Assembly (NCBI GenBank): GCA_964036045.1
Contig: OZ038389.1
Coordinates: 34,910,444 to 34,974,443 of the forward strand
DNA length: 64,000 nt
Direction: 5' to 3'
DNA from: Eutreptiella sp. 'Long Island Sound 2002'
Lineage: Eukaryota > Euglenozoa > Euglenophyceae > Eutreptiales > Eutreptiaceae
Below, piece after piece: positions 43,609 to 52,894 of the stretch. The notes beneath the pieces were generated by a model. That model had not been told where the DNA came from and ran no database searches. It saw nothing but the letters and a program-made list of their open reading frames with translations. Both the position numbers and the translations under genes were made by a program. Within the stretch, counting starts at the first letter, position 1. The number at the start of each line of letters is the position of its first letter.

Positions 43609-44714
43609 CTAAGGTATGGGGGTGGGCAGCAGATGTGAGCATCATCGAAAGAGAGGGCGAAAGCACGACGGGAGCGGTGCGACTGGCAGATGCGTGTCGG
43701 GGGGGGCGGTTGGTGGTGGCAAAGCGCAACGCAACCAAGGGGACTTCACAATCAGCAAATGCTTTTGAGATCCATGTGGGTCAGATTGGTGGCAACTGTG
43801 GAAATGATGATCCAGTCAGCGCTGCCACCAGATTGGATGGGTTGTTCATTTTCCGACCACACGCTGTTTTATTTTGCTGCCCCACCTCTTTACATGGTGC
43901 GTGTGCATTTCTCGGAGTGGAATGGCTTGGAGGTGGTTCCCCAAAACCGAAAACGCGCCAAAGTAGTGCCCAAAGCAGCACCTAGGTGCGCCCCAAATCG
44001 TGCCGCCAAGGTGGATGCCCGCATTGCCAAATGCAACGGGGTTGCGAAGGTCGCGCTTGAGGCTGTAGAGTCAAGTGGTGGTCAAAAAGATGCCCCGCAT
44101 TGCCCAAGATACAGCCCGATGCCTCGCAGATGCCAAGAGGAATTCCGCATTGGCCATTACCATTGTTGGCGTTGTGAGGAATCGTCTAACGATGTGGACC
44201 ACAACCGTGAGGTATCCAAGGCTATCTGGCGTGTTTACTGTTGGCGCACCAGCAGACCGTGTTCCCTTCTTCGTGGAGAGGGATGATGTCAACAACGCAA
44301 TGTGCCCACCCTCCTTAGCCCCATTTTGTCCGACAAACACTCCGAATGGCAGCTGCATTGTGGGTTTCCTCCTTGCTTTCGGATTTGGTGTCTCCGTGTT
44401 GCACAAGAGTTATCCCCGCCTTGTGACACCTGCGGCGTGCCGGTGTAGCCCCCATGGGCAAGGCTGCACAATAATCTGCATACGCCTCCTCTGCAGCCTA
44501 CAGCCTATGGGTTGAAAAGGGGGCAAAACCAGGGCCTCAGTTCCTGAGAGCACTCAACCCTCAACCATGATTTCCCCCAGTCCCCCTCACCCCCTTTTCT
44601 GCTGCCCCATTTTGTGGTCACCAAAACTTCTTTGGCAAAGACACCACAGAACCCTGTGCTATGGTAAATGGTATGGTATGCTATTTTCTTATGATGTGCT
44701 TTGTTATGCAGTGC

Positions 44715-45066
44715 TGTGCTATGCTGTGGTGTGGTGTGGTGTGGTGTGGTGTGGTGTGGTGTGGTGTGGTGTGGTGTGGTGTGGTGTGGTGTGGTGTGGT
44801 GTGGTGTGGTCTGCTATGCTGTGGTGTGGTGTGGTGTGGTGTGGTGTGGTGTGGTGTGCTATGCTGTGGTGTGGTGTGGTGTGGTGTGGTGTGGTGTGCT
44901 ATGCTGTGGTGTGGTGTGGTGTGGTGTGGTGTGGTGTGGTGTGGTGTGGTGTGGTGTGGTGTGCTATGCTGTGGTGTGGTGTGGTGTGGTGTGGTGTGGT
45001 GTGGTGTGGTGTGGTGTGGTGTGGTGTGGTGTGGTGTGGTGTGGTGTGGTGTGGTGTGGTGTGCTA
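44715..45066 (+). repeat. (GTGGT)n pentanucleotide array with TGCTATGC interruptions
   Basis: About 350 bp of GTGGT units broken four or five times by TGCTATGCT. The interrupter also closes the array at 45061-45070. It gives long spurious Cys-Gly-Val-Val-Trp frames in all three forward frames. Confidence 0.97.
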
Positions 45067-45551
45067 TGCTCAGGGTTTTTCTTGACCACGAGGGGGAGGG
45101 ACGAGGGGTGATTTGAGGGACCCACCCAACCAGATTTTTTTGACGCCCCCTCTCTGCACTATCCTCAACACCCGTCCCTCAACAACACGCAAACATGACT
45201 CTGGGCCTGTAGAGGGGGCTGAGGAGGGAAGTATTCGACGGGGGGGAGGGGGTGGGTCTGGGACCGAAATTTTAATGTACCAAAATGGCCCAACAAGAGT
45301 TTCCCATAAGTAAATTTGGTTTTTTCCCACGATGGTCACTTTGGTCTGGGGGGGGGGGGGGCTTCTCCGATGGGATACGGCCATTCTAATACTTCCCTCT
45401 GGGGCTGGGGGGCACCCCCCAACCTGACGGCATGGCACAGCGCCCGAGACTCCGCAGAGGGACACGTGCAGAGGGGTGTGTCAGGGGTCAGACCGCAGAA
45501 CATGGCGCATCGTCCATGCGGCCCACCACCACCCACTCCCCCCCACCCTCT

Positions 45552-45645
45552 TGCCCACAGAGGGTCAGGGTGAGCAGTGGCGAGAGGCCAATAGGCGCCG
45601 CCAAAGGCAAACAATCAGATACCGAGGGCTTGTGCCAGACCCCCA
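45552..45645 (+). repeat. Dispersed repeat family A, partial copy
   Basis: Shares CAGAGGGTCAG, AGAGGCCAATAGGCGCCGCC and AATCAGATACCGAG with 8545-8752, in the same orientation. Lies inside a WD40 gene intron. Confidence 0.85.
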
Positions 45646-45852
45646 CCCTCTTGCGGAACCGCCAGTGCAGTTGCACCCCCTGACCACAGGCTGTGCGACA
45701 CTCTTTTGAGGTGACCAGGGGCTGGGGGCGGGGGGGGGGTCCTTGGGGGCTGTTGTGCAAGGCAGTCGTTGCGGGGGGGGGGGGGTACCGCGAGAGGCGC
45801 ATCAGTAGGACGATGTGTACTGGGCCGACAGTTAAAAGGCGCACAGGCACAC

Positions 45853-45958
45853 CCGATCTTCTTGTCACCGCTGGCGGTGAGGAGGACGTCCATTTTCATG
45901 ACGATCATGTGGTTGATGGTGTCCCGGTGCCCCTCCAGTACTTTGGTGCAGGGGAACT
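45853..45958 (-). CDS. WD40-repeat protein, exon b
   Basis: Minus-strand exon after TTGGCCTGCAG, ending GATCGG|GTGTGC, 106 nt, phase 1 in and phase 2 out. It encodes TKVLEGHRDTINHM, then MDVLLTASGDKKI, the GH start and inner strands of a WD40 blade. The previous exon supplies the G that makes a Glu codon at the junction. The next exon supplies the third base of a Gly codon. Confidence 0.92.
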
Positions 45959-47480
45959 CTGCAGGCCAAGCGCGAAGGTGGGGCGTCCGGGTGCCACCCT
46001 GGGCCCCACAGCTCCACCACAAATGGAACCCCCCCCCCCTTCCAAACACAGTCCAAGGGGTGGGATGAGGAGGGAGGGTGCGGCGTGAAGGGGTGCAGAG
46101 TGCAGGGCTTGTTGGGGGCGAGGGGGCTGCATGGTCACCAACCACACACCCGCCGGTCATCCGCCGGTCGGGGTGGATGGCTGGGTGGGTGGGTGGGTGG
46201 GTGGTGGGGGGGGGGGGATGGCTCTTCGGGTGGTGAAGCCCCGCCCCGTCTCCAAGGGCGGTCAGGTGAACTGAATGTGCCCCCACCAAGACAACCCCAG
46301 CAACTGTTCTCCAGTCTGTGCCCTGGCACTGTTTGCCAAGGGCTGGTGGCTTGCGAGTCTGGCGTGTGCCTTGCACCCTTGGTGGCCTGCCTCAGAGCCT
46401 CCCCACCCTGCGCTCATGCCGCTCGCTGCTTCCCCATGCGGGCCTACCTCAGCGTGCGCCGCTTCTGCACTACACACCGCGGAGCCTGTGTTGGGGGCTT
46501 GCTGTTGGACGTCTGAGCAAGACCAATCAACGTCAAAGCACCAACAGCCCCCTGGACACGAGGCGGGGCTCAATATACCCGGCCCAGGAGGCGCCCCCTT
46601 CATGGGGAGGTCCCCATGAAAGTGGGGTCACTTCCGGTTGAGTCATGTCCGGTTGTATGCCCTGGTTTGGGTGTTGAGGAGGAAATTGTATGCGTTGTCC
46701 GTCCCGAGACAATGGGGTCCGTGAGAAAAGGGGGGCTTGGTTGCGTGTTCGGGGCGGATGTGGGGTGTTAGGAGGCTGGAAGGGCCAAGAGGGATCACGA
46801 GTGAACGCATGACCGTGTTGTGCCGGGGCTGGTGTCCCCCGTTAGACCGTGGATCAGGTGAAGGGCCCACCGTCCACCGGAAGGGCTGCACCGGGGAAAG
46901 CACTGCAACCAGCGGTATCACCCTTCGGATATGGACGAGCACCGTGGTGCTGATGCCGATGCTGCAGCTTGCACAAGCACCCAAACCCTCCATTTTGGCC
47001 CCCAACACCAACCCTAGCCTAGGGGTAGGGTTAGGGTTAGGGGCAGCGGCAGGGGTAGGGTTCAGACTTGGCTTAGGATTGGGGTGGGTGTTAGGGTCAG
47101 GGTTGGGATTGAGGATAGTGTTGGGGTGCAAAGTGGACAGCCTTCGGGCGCCTTTGGTGCCGGTGGAGCATTGGCCCATGGACTCCTGAGGGCGGCACCT
47201 TTGGAAACTAACTGTTGGCCGCACGCCCCCTTATTGGGGGGTGGGGGTTCTGTGTCCTAGGACCTGCGGAGCCCCCCCCCACCCCAGCCCCCCCGGGTGT
47301 GTGACCATTGCTGCAGCCCGTTGAGACCATCTGGCGTCAGCCCTGGTCCAGGGGATTGGGAAGTTGGTGGGCTGCCACACAAACCATAGATTTACCAGGG
47401 ACTGCCCAGAAGGGGGTTATGTTCATCAAAGCTCTGGTGACCCCCCTGTCCCATGCAACGCACGTCGCGGTGCACTACAC
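45959..47480 (-). other. WD40 gene intron (b to a)
   Basis: Contains GGGT repeats (about 46180-46203), telomere-like degenerate repeats (47018-47130) and G/C runs. No gene supported. Confidence 0.7.
47018..47130 (+). repeat. Degenerate telomere-type repeats
   Basis: A run of TAGGGTTAGGG-like and TTGGGAT-like variants, with GGGTTAGGGTTAGGGG at its core (about 47027-47042). Decayed compared with the tracts at 36.6-40.5 kb. Confidence 0.75.
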
Positions 47481-47570
47481 CTGCTTTCGACAGGTCCCAG
47501 CAGCGAATGGTGCTGTCTTCCCCAGCGGAGTAGAGCATGTTGTGTACTGTGACCAGGCCGTAGACGGCGC
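47481..47570 (-). CDS. WD40-repeat protein, exon a (most 5' exon found)
   Basis: Minus-strand exon of 90 nt after GTCCGTTGTGCAG, ending AAAGCAG|GTGTAG, phase 1 at both ends. It encodes AVYGLVTVHNMLYSAGEDST followed by IRCWDLSKA, a clear WD40 repeat ending in CWD. With exons b, c and d it gives four successive blades over 6.5 kb. At least two or three more blades and the N-terminus should lie upstream (above 47.6 kb) but were not found. Confidence 0.92.
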
Positions 47571-48391
47571 CTGCACAACGGACAAGGCAAAGAAAACGCA
47601 CAGAAGAATGGGGGCGTTGCAGATGACGCATGGCGATCCAGTACAGGCCGTTGCAGCGGGACCCGGGCGGGGCTGTGGGGTCGACAAAGGTGTGTTGCGG
47701 ACTGTGCAGTGCAGCCGGTGTCCAGTGCCATGTTTTTTGTGCGGCAAAAAAGTTGTCGTTGTGTGGCGTTGTGTTGTAGGGAGGAGTTGGGGGAACCCCC
47801 CGCCCACCCATCACCTACTTCCCAACCATCCTGCCCGGTGTGGAGCTGAGTAGGCAGGAGTGGAGTTGGTGGGCAGGAGGAGGAGGAGGAGGAGGAGGAG
47901 GAGGAGGAGGAGGATTGGATTGGATTGGAGTATGGCCGTACGATATCGGTGACATCTCACACTTCACGCCTGGACGGTAGGAGAGCAGCCGCCGTCGGCG
48001 CATATCCACGAGGAGGAATGGCGCCTTGCGGGCAAATCGATGCCCCTCCTCCTCCTCCTCCTCCTGAGCACCGGCTGCTGACGACCAAAGACCAACTGCC
48101 GATGCAGAATCACCAGTTGCTACCGGTGCACGAAATGCTGAATGATACTCACAGAGTATCTCACATCGCCTTTGACCTGCGCAAGCGCTGCACCCTAATG
48201 GACTGCCTCATGCTTCATCTCTGTGATTCCTGACTTACCTCCTGCCCCCACATATCCTCAGCATCACCCAAATAATATCCTCATCGGGTCCCAGAATTGT
48301 GAGTGTGGCCTTGTCTACATGGTCTCCAAGGTGGTCACAACAGGGAACCTTTGGTCCCCAATCTCCTGCATCTCACTTTTCTATATTTTAC
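47571..48391. other. No confident gene; GGA and CTC microsatellites
   Basis: Contains (GGA)n at 47876-47912 and (CTC)n at 48044-48065. A plus-strand frame at about 48105-48233 (LNDTHRVSHIAFDLRKRC) looks protein-like but has no strong acceptor. A possible terminal exon of the minus-strand gene at 48392-48755 lies at about 48316-48365. Confidence 0.45.
47876..47912. repeat. (GGA)n microsatellite
   Basis: About 12 GGA/AGG triplets. It makes poly-Pro on the minus strand. Confidence 0.95.
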
Positions 48392-48499
48392 AGGTCGGTT
48401 CCCTGGCTGCATAGCCAACTTCTCAGCAATCACATGCCCGATTGGTTTTGCGCAATGGATTGCATCCATCACATTCTCGGCTGTTTCCATATTGAAATT
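48392..48499 (-). CDS. Internal exon of an unknown minus-strand gene
   Basis: A strong acceptor (ACTATCCTTTTCAG) and donor (GACCT|GTAAAA) bound exactly 36 codons, phase 0 at both ends. It reads NFNMETAENVMDAIHCAKPI, then GHVIAEKLAMQPGNRP. It joins in phase with the exon at 48575-48755 across a 75-nt intron. The composition is mixed hydrophobic and charged. No family recognised. The next exon may follow after only 26 nt (see findings). Confidence 0.65.
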
Positions 48500-48574
48500 C
48501 TGAAAAGGATAGTATGGTTTCAAAATCCTGCATGTACACACTACACTTGCCCCTCCACCTTGCCATTGCTTTAC

Positions 48575-48755
48575 AGGGCCCGCGGACGAATTTGCAAAAC
48601 TCGTTACTTTGTTGTCTAGTGATCCCGCCACCGGGAAAATTGGTCTAGTTGAGCCGACATAGCAAAGAGCTTTAATGGGCCGTGTAGCTATGAAAACAAA
48701 TGGAGGTTTGGTCCTTCTCTTGCAAATATGCTCCCGCCGATGCTCTCGTACATCT
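48575..48755 (-). CDS. Upstream exon of the same unknown gene
   Basis: Acceptor GCCACTGCCATTGCAG (48756), donor GGCCCT|GTAAAG (48574), 181 nt, phase 2 in and phase 0 out. It encodes a basic start (VREHRREHICKRRTKPP), then FVFIATRPIKALCYVGSTRP and DNKVTSFANSSAGP. A further exon may lie at about 48873-48929 (RPVKPSLRLLAKCIGTK), though its phase does not match directly. Product unknown. Confidence 0.6.
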
Positions 48756-49198
48756 CTGCAATGGCAGTGGCCGCAGATATAAAGCTATCCGGGGCCAAAT
48801 GTCAATGAAGCCTCGTAGCCATCAATAAGAACAAATATTCACCCAGCCCTGACCCACCCTTGGTTCCAATGCACTTCGCCAATAATCTAAGGGATGGCTT
48901 TACTGGCCGCGCCCCTGAAACACATTTTTTGTACACACAAAGGGAGGTCAAGCGGGTAGAACCAGGCTGAAATCAACCGGACTTGAATCCAGCCCAATAC
49001 TGTTCGCTCATGGTGGGCCCACCAGTGCCAGGCCCCAAACCAAAGGTGGGGACGGTGTCACAAATGCACTGGTGTGATAAAGGTAAATCCATTGTCCCAC
49101 CATCTGAAAGATGTAACTGGCGGGAACAGCACGAAGAAGCACTGTGTCAGGGGGTGTTGGAGGGAACGGATGTGTGTGCACATCACGTTGGTGCCGGT

Positions 49199-50099
49199 CT
49201 TGGTTCACCTTTGGAGAGAGCCTGTGTCACAAACCTGCCGCTTCTGTTCTATTGTCGATGCCTTGCCCCTCACAGGCAGCCATGTGAACTTTGAGCCCCA
49301 CTGTGGTCACACTGCTTGTGGAAGAATGGGCGGTTGAAAGAGTCAATGGCTCTGTGCCCCAGGCCCAGAAAGCATATAAATGCACAGCAGCACACACAAT
49401 AGCGATGAGGGAGTGGGACTGGGATGTGGACAGGGATGGGCAAGCTGATGCAGAAGGACGGGGTGATGCGGACACAGAGGGGGATGCGGGGTGGTGGCGG
49501 TTGGCCGTTAGTGGTTGGTGGCGTTAGGCGGTTGGCGGTTGGCGGCGGTTGGCGGTTGGCGGTTGGTGGTCCTTGGGGACTGTCCTTGGCAATACTCCGC
49601 AAGCTGGAGTGAGCAAGGCGAATATCAAGCCTCCCACCGGCCTCACTCTCTCCAGCGTGAGCATCTTGCTCTAGCGGTGCAGTAGGGTTCTCGTTTGCCA
49701 ACAGCCCCTGCAGGCTGACAAACGGGTGCCAGACACCAAGTGCAGTATAGTCTGGTAGTGGGTACTGTTGGGTACTGTTGTTGTGAATTGCACAAATGCA
49801 TTTACCGGCATGCCCGGAGTGCAGGTCATGCAGAGTCAATGGTGTGCAGAGGCTGCTTTCTGGGTCTCAAGCATACCCGTCTTTGGGGAGCTGTGGTGTG
49901 CTCGAGCATACCCGTCTTTGGGGAGCTCTGGTGTGCTCAAGCATACCCGTCTTTGGGGAGCTCAGGAGTGAGTGCCTGGCTTTGCTCCGAGGCACCGCAT
50001 TGCTCCCGCACAATGATCACGAAAGCTATTGCTTTGCCACTCGACCGGTCGTGTGCCACCGTGCAACCACACCTGTCGGCTGACCCACTGAGCAAGTGT
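49199..50099 (+). repeat. Tandem duplication, copy 1
   Basis: Two blocks, 49199-49402 and 49594-50099, are repeated in order and nearly identically at 50106-50306 and 50305-50815. The 190 bp between the blocks, with a GGCGGTT repeat, are missing from copy 2. Each copy has an internal triplication of a 33-bp unit, AAGCATACCCGTCTTTGGGG. Confidence 0.93.
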
Positions 50100-50105
50100 C
50101 TGCCG

Positions 50106-50815
50106 GTTCACCTTTGGAGAGAGCCTGTGTCACAAACCTGCCGCTTCTGTTCCATTGTCGATGCCTTGCCCCTCACAGGCAGCCATGTGAACTTTGAGCC
50201 CCACTGTGGTCACACTGCTTGTGGAAGAATGGGCGGTTGAAAGAGTCAATAGCTCTGTGCCCCAGGCCGCGAAAAGCATATCAATGCACAGCAGCACACA
50301 CAATACTCCGCAAGCTGGAGTGAGCAAGGCGAATATCAAGCCTCCCACCGGCCTCACTCTCTCCAGCGGGAGCATCTTGCTCTAGCGGTGCAGTAGGGTT
50401 CTCGTTTGCCAACAGCCCCTGCAGGCTGACAAACGGGTGCCAGACACCAAGTACAGTATAGTCTGGTAGTGGGTACTGTTGGGTACTGCTGTTGTGAATT
50501 GCACAAATGCATTTACCGGCATGCCCGGAGTGCAGGTCATGCAGAGTCAATGGTGTGCAGAGGCTGCTTTCTGGGTCTCAAGCATACCCGTCTTTGGGGA
50601 GCTGTGGTGTGCTCAAGCATACCCGTCTTTGGGGAGCTCTGGTGTGCTCAAGCATACCCGTCTTTGGGGAGCTCAGGAGTGAGTGCCTGGCTTTGCTCCG
50701 AGGCACCGCATTGCTCCCGCACAATGATCACGAAAGCTATTGCTTTGCCACTCGACCGGTCGTGTGCCACCGTGCAACCACACCTGTCGGCTGACCCACC
50801 GAGCAAGTGTTTGCC
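50106..50815 (+). repeat. Tandem duplication, copy 2
   Basis: See copy 1. Differences are few: single substitutions at roughly ten sites plus the missing middle block. Confidence 0.93.
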
Positions 50816-50929
50816 TTTGCGTGGAGCCTTCAATTGTGCAGTCTGAGTGCCTTCTGCCAGCCCCCCTTCCCGAGGCATTGTTGACTGCACGTGTTCTTAT
50901 CTGTCATCCGCCATTTGTGTCTCTCCCAG

Positions 50930-51193
50930 TGTGGATGAATTGCACCTATGGATTCACATAGACGGACTGCCCTGTGATGCAGCATCTGCCCATTGCCCGT
51001 GGAAACTGGACGCGGAATGCGAGTGGAAGTGGTGGTTGCCATTGGTTCCAACTCATGTAGAATGTATATGCCCCGGACCGTGTTCTTACTCAGACTCAAC
51101 ACTTCCGGTATCACTGGCGCCACCGAAGCGTGAGAGTACCCCCTGCTTCAAAGGGTTTGCCAATGTGGAGATTAACAGTCGATGTGTGGGCAA
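50930..51193 (+). CDS. Penultimate exon of an unknown plus-strand gene
   Basis: Acceptor CCATTTGTGTCTCTCCCAG (50929), donor GGCAA|GTAATC (51194). It enters with 1 nt and leaves with 2 nt. It reads VDELHLWIHIDGLPCDAASA, then a Trp/Cys-rich stretch (CPWKLDAECEWKWWLPLVP, ECICPGPC) and FKGFANVEINSRCVG. The six or more cysteines suggest disulfides or metal binding. No family is recognised. It joins in phase to 51276-51318. The 5' part of the gene is probably in or beyond the duplicated region upstream. Confidence 0.6.
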
Positions 51194-51275
51194 GTAATCA
51201 ACTATCCCAATATCATCTGTGTGATGCCCTCGTTCGTTATGCTACTGCCCTGTGCCGTTTTGTGTGCCTCCCCAG

Positions 51276-51318
51276 CATAGAGCGGCCCTATAGCGTGGAG
51301 CAATCGTATCGAAATTGA
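51276..51318 (+). CDS. Terminal mini-exon of the same gene
   Basis: After a long pyrimidine tract (GTTTTGTGTGCCTCCCCAG) at 51275, 43 nt complete an Asn codon and read IERPYSVEQSYRN to TGA. The 82-nt intron and matching phase support the join. Reading straight through the donor would instead stop at once (TAA at 51195-51197). Confidence 0.6.
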
Positions 51319-51369
51319 GTGACTGTACTTGGTACAGTCACCCAGTACCAACAACAGTACCAAGGCCCA

Positions 51370-52480
51370 TTTACGCTGCCAAGGCCACGGCCTGTGTAAG
51401 CCCGTAAAGGCTACTGTAATCCCACCTTAGCAATTGTAAGCATGCTAGGGCCCCTAAATTCCCACAATGCCAAATGAAACCCTCCTACGGCCACGATAAT
51501 GCTGCCACGGCTACTGTAATCCTCTCTGGCAAGATTGATTCGTCAAGGGCCGCTGTAACTCTGCCACAGGAGTACAGGGGCCATCGCAAGATTGCAATGA
51601 CCGTGCCATAATTGTAGTGGTTTTGGAAAAATGAAACACACCCGGCAAGATTTCAGTGCTCAAAATTACAATGGCCCTAGAAGAATGCCAAGAGTATAGT
51701 GTCACTAACAGGATTGCAGTAGCCCTGGCAGGCTGACAGCGGCCATGGCAAGAGGACAGGGGGCGTTGCAGTATTACAGTGGCCATGGTGGGTTTACAGG
51801 GGCGTTGGTAGGTTTGCAGGGTTGGTGGCACAACTGCACAGACCCTGGTAGGATTGCATTTGTCACAGGAGGATTGCATGCACCCTGGCAAGATTACATG
51901 CGGCCGCAGCATTACCGTGGCAGGACTACAAAAGGATGTGGTGGGATGGCTTCTGCCGTTGCGGGATGACTTGGGCCCTGGTAGGAGTATGATGGTCCTT
52001 GCCTGATTACCATTTCTGTGGCACGGTTGCAGTGGTTGTGACGGGACTATTGGCCAAGGATTGCACAGGCCCTGGCAAGATTACAGGTGCCCTCGTAAGA
52101 TTACCGTGGCCATTGCAGGGTTATGGGGGCCTTACCACGATTATGGGGGCTCTGGCAGGGCTATAGCTGCCCTTGACGAATCAATCTTGCCCAAGCAGGA
52201 TTACAGTGGCCGTGGCAGCATTATGGTGGCCGTAGGAGGGTTCCATTTGGCATTGTGGGAGTTTAGGGGCCCTAGCATGCTTACAATTGCTAAGGTGGGA
52301 TTACAGTAGCCTTTACGGGCTCCCACAGGCCGTGGCTTTGGCAGCACAAATGGGCCGTGGTCGGAGTACAGGGGCCTTTCCAAGATTGCAATGACCAACA
52401 TTTCCATGGCCTTGGAATAAGTCCGATCGCCCTCGCAAGAGCATAGTGTCACTAGCAGGATTCCAGCGAGGGGCTTGTGG
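51370..52480 (+). repeat. Degenerate minisatellite, unit about 26-30 bp
   Basis: Some 1.1 kb of imperfect units of the type GGATTACAGTGGCCNTGGCA. Variants include AGATTGCAATGACC and GGGTTTACAGGGGC. Unit spacing drifts and no two units are identical, so the array is old. No coding content. Confidence 0.85.
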
Positions 52481-52541
52481 TCTTTTGCGGGGAGAAGCAA
52501 GACAACGGAGGATCGACCACTGCCACTGTGGCCTAGGACAG

Positions 52542-52679
52542 GGGAGACAAGAGTGGAAAAATTGGCGAAAAGTTTAGGCGGCACTCCATTGACTTACGTA
52601 GGATGCAAGGGGACAAGATGCATGAGGAAAAGAGGAGGAACGGGTGGACCTCAGACTACCCGGAACAGCTCACGGATAT
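52542..52679 (+). CDS. Exon of a small basic protein, unknown
   Basis: Opens after GCCTAGGACAG (52541) and ends at GATAT|GTAACT (52680). It is 138 nt, with 1 nt in and 2 nt out. It encodes DKSGKIGEKFRRHSIDLRRM, then HEEKRRNGWTSDYPEQLTD, a charged, protein-like sequence. It joins in phase with 52774-52894 across a 94-nt intron. Upstream exons were not identified because the minisatellite lies there. Confidence 0.55.
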
Positions 52680-52773
52680 GTAACTGATGGAACTGGGAAC
52701 TGATGGGGGGGGGGGTGCAGGTGCCAGCTGCTCCCCCCAAAATGCGTGTCTTGATTTGTGTTGTGCTTTGCAG

Positions 52774-52894
52774 TTTGGACATGAGGGAGCGGCAGGGACA
52801 CAGGGCATGCACGAGCAGCACAGGAATGCCACAGCAAAACAAGGTGTACAAGATTCAGGTGGTTGAGCTATGTGCGTGGGTTACAGAAGATTGA
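52774..52894 (+). CDS. Terminal exon of the small basic protein
   Basis: A strong acceptor (TTGTGTTGTGCTTTGCAG) precedes T-TTG, completing an Ile codon with the previous exon. It then reads LDMRERQGHRACTSSTG ... YKIQVVELCAWVTED to TGA at 52892-52894. An internal AACAAG|GTGTAC could be a further donor. No family recognised. Confidence 0.55.

Larger units (their letters stand above)
43609..45852 (-). other. WD40 gene intron (c to b)
   Basis: Contains a GTGGT pentanucleotide array (44715-45066), a family A fragment (45552-45645) and several G/C runs. Plus-strand frames at 43.7-44.5 kb include a Lys/Arg/Ala-rich stretch (KVVPKAAPRCAPNRAAKVD) that shifts frame near 44080. I do not support it as a gene. 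Confidence 0.65.
48930..50929. other. Region dominated by a tandem duplication
   Basis: Apart from the duplicated blocks (next entries) there is a GGTTGGCGGTT repeat at about 49497-49567. Plus-strand frames in the duplicated part contain CRFCSIVDALPL, then FEPHCGHTACGRM, and CELHKCIYRHARSAGHAES, which could be parts of a zinc-binding protein. No splice model is certain. Confidence 0.4.

Noticed and set aside
43690-44515. Plus-strand basic protein with a frame change near 44080
   Set aside because: Needs a frameshift, lies in a WD40 gene intron and matches no family. Kept only as a note.
44567-45116. Cys-Gly-Val-Val-Trp repeat proteins of 136-172 codons
   Set aside because: All three forward frames are open only because the GTGGT repeat lacks stops.
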